Shown here in pieces: positions 60,759 through 64,000 of a DNA stretch of 64,000 nt. How positions within the stretch are numbered: position 1 is the first letter of the stretch; each line of letters begins with the position of its first letter. The notes beneath the pieces were generated by a model. The model saw only the letters and a list, made by a program, of their open reading frames with translations. It ran no database searches and had not been told where the DNA came from. Location of the stretch: the NCBI RefSeq assembly GCF_003574655.1, contig NZ_QNUM01000006.1:62001-126000 (forward strand), read 5' to 3'. The translations under genes were made by a program, and so were the position numbers. The DNA is from Cohaesibacter haloalkalitolerans. Its GTDB lineage: Bacteria > Pseudomonadota > Alphaproteobacteria > Rhizobiales > Cohaesibacteraceae.

Positions 60759-61529
60759 TTATGCGCTGCCCGTTTGGCGAGGCCCCGAGGTGCCATCGTC
60801 CTCTGTGGCGTTGTCCTGAGCCTCGGCAACAGGGGGCTTAGCCAGTCGCGCCAGATCGTCGGCATAGTCGTCAAGGGCCGCCGTGCCTTTCGGGGTAATC
60901 TGATAGATGCCGGTGGTGACCCGCTCGAACCAGCCATAATGATCATCGGACATGATGCGTCTGGCGTTCTCGACGCCCGTGGCGCGGGCGATCAGCGCCG
61001 CCTTGGTCGGACCTGATGTGGCCAGATGTTGAAGACACCTGAGGGCATCCTGTCGATAGGCGGTCACCAGCCCCTTGTGTCGGGAGGAGCCGCCGGCATT
61101 CGGGTCGCCCACCCGGCGGGCAAACTCCCGCAACAGTCGGCTCTTGCGGGGTTTCATCTTGCGGGCGACGTAAGGAGCAGGGTCAAGATGGGGCGTGACG
61201 AAATCATCCTTGAGGCGGACGGTGATCAATCCGAGCCCGAGCCGTCGGCACAGGGCGATATTGTTCTTGAGGGACTTCTGGAAAGGGCGGCTGGAACTGT
61301 GGGGGACGGCGATATAGACCGCGTCTGTCACGCTCTGTCGCGTGATGGCCTGATGGAACAGGGTCAGCGAGAAGCCGACTTTCAGCTCGACGATCAGCGG
61401 ATCGTCATTCTCACGCGCAGCCATGATATCGACCGCGCCCACCTCGCCCTTGACGTCATATCCCTGCTCTTCCAGATAGCGCTTGATCGGCAGGTATAGA
61501 TCGGTTTCGCGAATGGCAGCGGTGGCCAT
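60759..61529 (-). CDS. DUF2161-family protein with a PD-(D/E)xK nuclease-like core
   Basis: A 256-aa protein. TDLYLPIKRYLEEQGYDVKGEVGAVDIMA (about 9-37) followed by PLIVELKVGFSLTLFHQAITRQ (about 44-65) gives the D...(E-x-K) arrangement of PD-(D/E)xK enzymes, with VDIM and VELK as candidate metal-site residues. The C-terminal half (about 165-230) looks like a winged-helix region (LATSGPTKAALIARATGVENARRIMSDDHYGWFERV). DUF2161 proteins are common in alphaproteobacteria and have no known role. AAGGA lies upstream of the ATG. Flanking gaps: 237 bp to the NifX-like gene and 219 bp to acdS. Confidence 0.82.
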   Translation of the reverse strand: MATAAIRETDLYLPIKRYLEEQGYDVKGEVGAVDIMAARENDDPLIVELKVGFSLTLFHQAITRQSVTDAVYIAVPHSSSRPFQKSLKNNIALCRRLGLGLITVRLKDDFVTPHLDPAPYVARKMKPRKSRLLREFARRVGDPNAGGSSRHKGLVTAYRQDALRCLQHLATSGPTKAALIARATGVENARRIMSDDHYGWFERVTTGIYQITPKGTAALDDYADDLARLAKPPVAEAQDNATEDDGTSGPRQTGSA

Positions 61530-61681
61530 GCTGATGTCCTTCCTTGAGAATTCGACTCAGGCAAACACGCGTTGCGGCCTGTCGCCGAATCATCGCGTCC
61601 TGACTGGAGTGAGGCTAGCGGATTTGCCTTGAGGAAGGATAAAAGAGAAAGGACAAACAGAGAGGGACAAGAATGGGAAGA

Positions 61682-61726
61682 GGGTCCGCTCTTCAGACAT
61701 TGGGGGGGACTGAAAAGAGCGGACCC
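61682..61726. repeat. Strong stem-loop behind acdS
   Basis: 12-bp perfect stem GGGTCCGCTCTT (61682-61693) / AAGAGCGGACCC (61715-61726), extended by CAG/CTG after a two-base bulge; loop GGG-rich. No T run on either strand, so it may protect the acdS mRNA 3' end. Confidence 0.75.
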
Positions 61727-61748
61727 CGGACGGGTTGGCACCAGAACC

Positions 61749-62762
61749 TTAGCCGTCCTTGTAATAGTAGCTGTAACCGTTGAGCGCCGGAGCGCCGCCC
61801 AGATGGGCATAGAGCACCTTGGAGCCTTCAGGGAAGAAGCCCTTCTTGGTCAGGTCGATCAGACCCTGCATGCTTTTGCCTTCATACACCGGATCGGTCA
61901 TCATCGCCTCGGTGCGGGCAGCAAGGCGGATGGCGTCGTTGGTTTCTTCAGACGGTACGCCATAGGCCGGATAGGCATAGTCTTCCAGAATGACGATCTC
62001 GTCTTCGCGCACCTTGCGGCCAAGCTCGACAAGCTCGGCGGTATCGTCGACGATGGAGCGCACCTGAGCGCGGGTCTGCTCAGGGGTCGCTGATGCGTCG
62101 ATGCCGATCACCCGGTCGGCGCGGTCCTGAGCGGCAAAGCCGACAATCATGCCGCCCTGCGTAGAGCCAGTCACGACACAAACGACGATATAGTCGAACT
62201 TGAAGCCCAGCTCTTCTTCCTGCTGTGCCACTTCCTCGGCAAAGCCGATGTAGCCCAGAGCACCATATTTATGCACCGATGCGCCAGCCGGAATGGCATA
62301 GGGCACGCCGCCTGCATCCTTGACCGACTGAATGGCATTTTCCCAGCTCTGGCGAATGCCGATGTCGAAGCCATCGTCAACCAGTCGGCTGTCGGCACCC
62401 ATCAGGCGCGTCATCAGAATGTTGCCGACGCGATCGTAGACCGCATCATAGTGGGGCACCCATTTTTCCTGCACCACAACGCATTTCATGCCGATCTTGG
62501 CGGCCGCTGCTGCGACCATGCGGGTATGGTTGGACTGGACGCCGCCGATGGAGACCAGAGTGTCAGCGCCGGAAGCGATGGCGTCGGGAATGATATATTC
62601 GAGCTTGCGCAGCTTGTTACCGCCCATCGCGAGGCCGGAGTTGCAGTCTTCGCGCTTGGCATAGATCTCGACCTTGCCGCCGAGTGCCTCCGACAGGCGA
62701 GGGAGCTTTTCGATCGGCGTCGGGCCGAAGGTGAGGGGATATCGTTCAAATTTCTCGAGCAC
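61749..62762 (-). CDS. acdS: 1-aminocyclopropane-1-carboxylate (ACC) deaminase
   Basis: A 337-aa PLP enzyme of the tryptophan-synthase-beta fold that converts ACC, the ethylene precursor of plants, to 2-oxobutyrate and ammonia. Length and sequence match AcdS along the whole chain: [29 protein letters not shown] with Schiff-base Lys50, [39 protein letters not shown] and [14 protein letters not shown]. The Glu in VYEGK and the Leu in HLGG are the residues that separate ACC deaminases from D-cysteine desulfhydrases. It is divergent from an Lrp-type regulator gene, the same arrangement as acdS-acdR in other proteobacteria. Confidence 0.92.
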   Translation of the reverse strand: MLEKFERYPLTFGPTPIEKLPRLSEALGGKVEIYAKREDCNSGLAMGGNKLRKLEYIIPDAIASGADTLVSIGGVQSNHTRMVAAAAAKIGMKCVVVQEKWVPHYDAVYDRVGNILMTRLMGADSRLVDDGFDIGIRQSWENAIQSVKDAGGVPYAIPAGASVHKYGALGYIGFAEEVAQQEEELGFKFDYIVVCVVTGSTQGGMIVGFAAQDRADRVIGIDASATPEQTRAQVRSIVDDTAELVELGRKVREDEIVILEDYAYPAYGVPSEETNDAIRLAARTEAMMTDPVYEGKSMQGLIDLTKKGFFPEGSKVLYAHLGGAPALNGYSYYYKDG

Positions 62763-62817
62763 TGGAAGGCCTCGCTTGATCTGGAGATTGTTTTTAGTAA
62801 TTCCAAGACTAGCAAAA

Positions 62818-62841
62818 CTTTCATGAAAGGTGCTTCGAAAG
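62818..62841. promoter_or_regulatory. Candidate Lrp/AcdR operator
   Basis: A 12-bp palindrome CTTTCATGAAAG (62818-62829), followed by CTTCGAAAG (62833-62841) with the same ends, in the 170-bp divergent promoter region of acdS and the regulator gene. Confidence 0.5.
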
Positions 62842-62932
62842 ATTGCCTAAAATATTTGTATTTACGATATGAATTGGATAAAGATTTAAAGGAATAATCA
62901 GTAGTCAATGGATTTATGGAAGATTCTTTCAT

Positions 62933-63400
62933 ATGAGTGAATCCGGTCTCGATCGCATCGACAGGAACATATTGCGCCACTTGCAAAAAGACGGACGGCT
63001 CAGCAATGCCGACCTTGCCCAGAAGGTCAATGTCAGCGCCGCGACATGCCATCGCCGGACGCAGCGACTGTTCGAGGAAGGCTATATTCTGGGGGTGCAT
63101 GCAGACATCAACCCCAAGCCGGTTGGCCTCGGGGCGCTGGTCATGGTCGGTGTGGTGCTTGATCACTCGACGCCGGAGAGCTTCCGCGCCTTCGAGGAGG
63201 CCATCCTCTCGATGCCTGTTGTCCTCAACTGCAATCTGGTGGCAGGAGACTATGACTATCTGCTGACCATACGGGTGAAGGACATGAGTGACTTCAACAC
63301 CCTGCATGGTGAGCAGCTCATCGCATTGCCCGGAGTTCGGCAGACGCGGACCTTCTTTGTCATGAAGGAGGTTAAAAACAACGAGCCGCTGCCTTTCTAG
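62933..63400 (+). CDS. acdR: Lrp/AsnC-family regulator, probably AcdR
   Basis: A 155-aa regulator. N-terminal winged helix LDRIDRNILRHLQKDGRLSNADLAQKVNVSAATCHRRTQRLFEEGYI (about 6-52), then the RAM/AsnC ligand domain with ALVMVGVVLDHSTPESFRAFEEAILSMPVVLNCNLVAGDYDYLLTIRVKDM. It is divergent from acdS, where AcdR-type Lrp proteins activate ACC deaminase in response to ACC. Its start overlaps no other gene; the ribosome-binding site is weak (GGAAGA about 15 nt upstream). Confidence 0.88.
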   Translation: MSESGLDRIDRNILRHLQKDGRLSNADLAQKVNVSAATCHRRTQRLFEEGYILGVHADINPKPVGLGALVMVGVVLDHSTPESFRAFEEAILSMPVVLNCNLVAGDYDYLLTIRVKDMSDFNTLHGEQLIALPGVRQTRTFFVMKEVKNNEPLPF

Positions 63401-63481
63401 ACAGCGGCCCGGTTGGAGAGCATCCGATCCTTCTCAAGAGCCACAAAAGGAGAGCCGGACGCTTTCTGGATTTGGGACGGT

Positions 63482-64000
63482 TCAGCTTGCCAGAAACGGA
63501 ACCGGAATGCCGAAGGTGTCAGCCAGCAGCACGAAGTTCAGAACCAGCACCACCGTGGCACCAAGCGCGGCAAGGGTGCGGATGATCTTGCCCGAAGCAT
63601 AGGGGCCCATGATGTCCTTGCGCGAGGTGAAAATGATCAAGGCGATCATCGGAACTGGCAGCGAGATGCTGAGGATGACCTGACTGACGACCAGCGCCTG
63701 CGTCGCATTGACCCCCATCGCAACAACGGCAAAGGCAGGCACCATGGTGACCAGACGGCGCAGCCAGACCGGAACTCTGAAGTGCAGGAAACCCTGCATG
63801 ATCATCTGACCGGCCATCGTGCCGACGACAGAGCTGGAAATGCCCGACGCAATCAGCGAGACCAGAAAGGCACCGGCTGCAAACACACCCAGCAACGGGG
63901 TCAGCGTATGATAGGCCGTCTCGATTTCGGCCACTTCGCTATGGCCATTGTGGAAGGCACTGGCGGCCATCATCACCATGGCCATGTTGACCATCCCGGC
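63482..64000 (-). CDS. Nramp-family divalent metal (Mn) transporter, C-terminal part, cut by window end
   Basis: The last 172 codons of a polytopic membrane protein; the frame is open at base 64000, so the 5' part lies beyond the window. VNMAMVMMAASAFHNGHSEVAE, LVSLIASGISSSVVGTMAGQMIMQGFLHFRVPVWLRRLVTMVPA and SQVILSISLPVPMIALIIFTSRKDIMG match TM helices 7-10 of MntH-type Nramp transporters, including the conserved ASGxSSxxVGTxAGQ stretch. The metal-binding TM1 and TM6 motifs are not visible here, although the visible start has the 'NMAM' that follows TM6/7. Proton-coupled Mn or Fe uptake is expected. Confidence 0.85.
   Translation of the reverse strand, partial: AGMVNMAMVMMAASAFHNGHSEVAEIETAYHTLTPLLGVFAAGAFLVSLIASGISSSVVGTMAGQMIMQGFLHFRVPVWLRRLVTMVPAFAVVAMGVNATQALVVSQVILSISLPVPMIALIIFTSRKDIMGPYASGKIIRTLAALGATVVLVLNFVLLADTFGIPVPFLAS

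Overview
The window is about 64 kb of chromosome from an alphaproteobacterium, most likely a member of the Hyphomicrobiales (Rhizobiales). The main grounds are a Porin_2-type outer-membrane porin, a DctB/DctD two-component system driving a TRAP transporter, abundant TRAP systems, and the codon and base composition (mostly GC-rich genes with AT-rich gaps). A marine or host-associated heterotroph such as Cohaesibacter would fit, but the genus is a guess. I see no insertion sequence, prophage or CRISPR array. One tRNA gene, tRNA-Arg(ACG), is present.

Layout. 0-11 kb is a housekeeping stretch: the 3' end of a nucleotide-sugar epimerase gene, malonyl-CoA decarboxylase, a Cache-domain chemoreceptor, two RNA methyltransferases, a FrnE-like DsbA protein, UppP, a GST, QueG and an SDR protein. 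11-23.9 kb holds tRNA-Arg, a YCII-like protein, a Gfo/Idh/MocA oxidoreductase, the dctB / dctD / dctPQM C4-dicarboxylate-type TRAP module with a clear sigma-54 promoter, a LysR regulator, WrbA, a 49-residue DUF1127-like protein, an EamA exporter and a DUF4386 gene broken by an in-frame TGA. 23.9-28 kb is a minus-strand surface-decoration cassette: a TPR-methyltransferase, a fusion of three methyltransferase domains, and a nucleotide-diphospho-sugar transferase-like protein. 28-36.5 kb has a DeoR regulator with an MFS permease, a TAXI-type TRAP system, an NSS-family sodium symporter and a DUF1176 protein.

36.7-50.7 kb is a complete-looking glucuronide utilisation locus. Two divergent operons leave one control region that carries two TTGGTCAACCAA operators: dctQ-dctM-GH31-uxuB-uxaC on the minus strand and dctP-GH2 beta-glucuronidase-gntR-uxuA on the plus strand. 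A separately controlled KDPG aldolase gene lies at the end. Both glycosidases lack a signal peptide, so the TRAP system probably imports intact glucuronides that are hydrolysed in the cytoplasm. Glucuronate then passes through fructuronate, mannonate and KDG to KDPG. The KDG kinase is not in the window. 51-56.8 kb is an oligopeptide-type ABC transporter (SBP, B, C and a fused DF ATPase).

56.8-64 kb holds an 890-bp gene-free stretch with several perfect stem-loops, two of which display the same loop sequence. It is followed by a TetR regulator, the major porin, a NifX-like protein with a His-rich tail, a DUF2161 nuclease-fold protein, ACC deaminase with a divergent Lrp-type regulator, and the 3' end of an Nramp manganese transporter gene. 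The most unusual items are the stem-loop cluster with its repeated TGTCGCAAGC motif, the triple methyltransferase fusion, the glucuronide TRAP locus, and stem-loops found directly behind all four solute-binding-protein genes.
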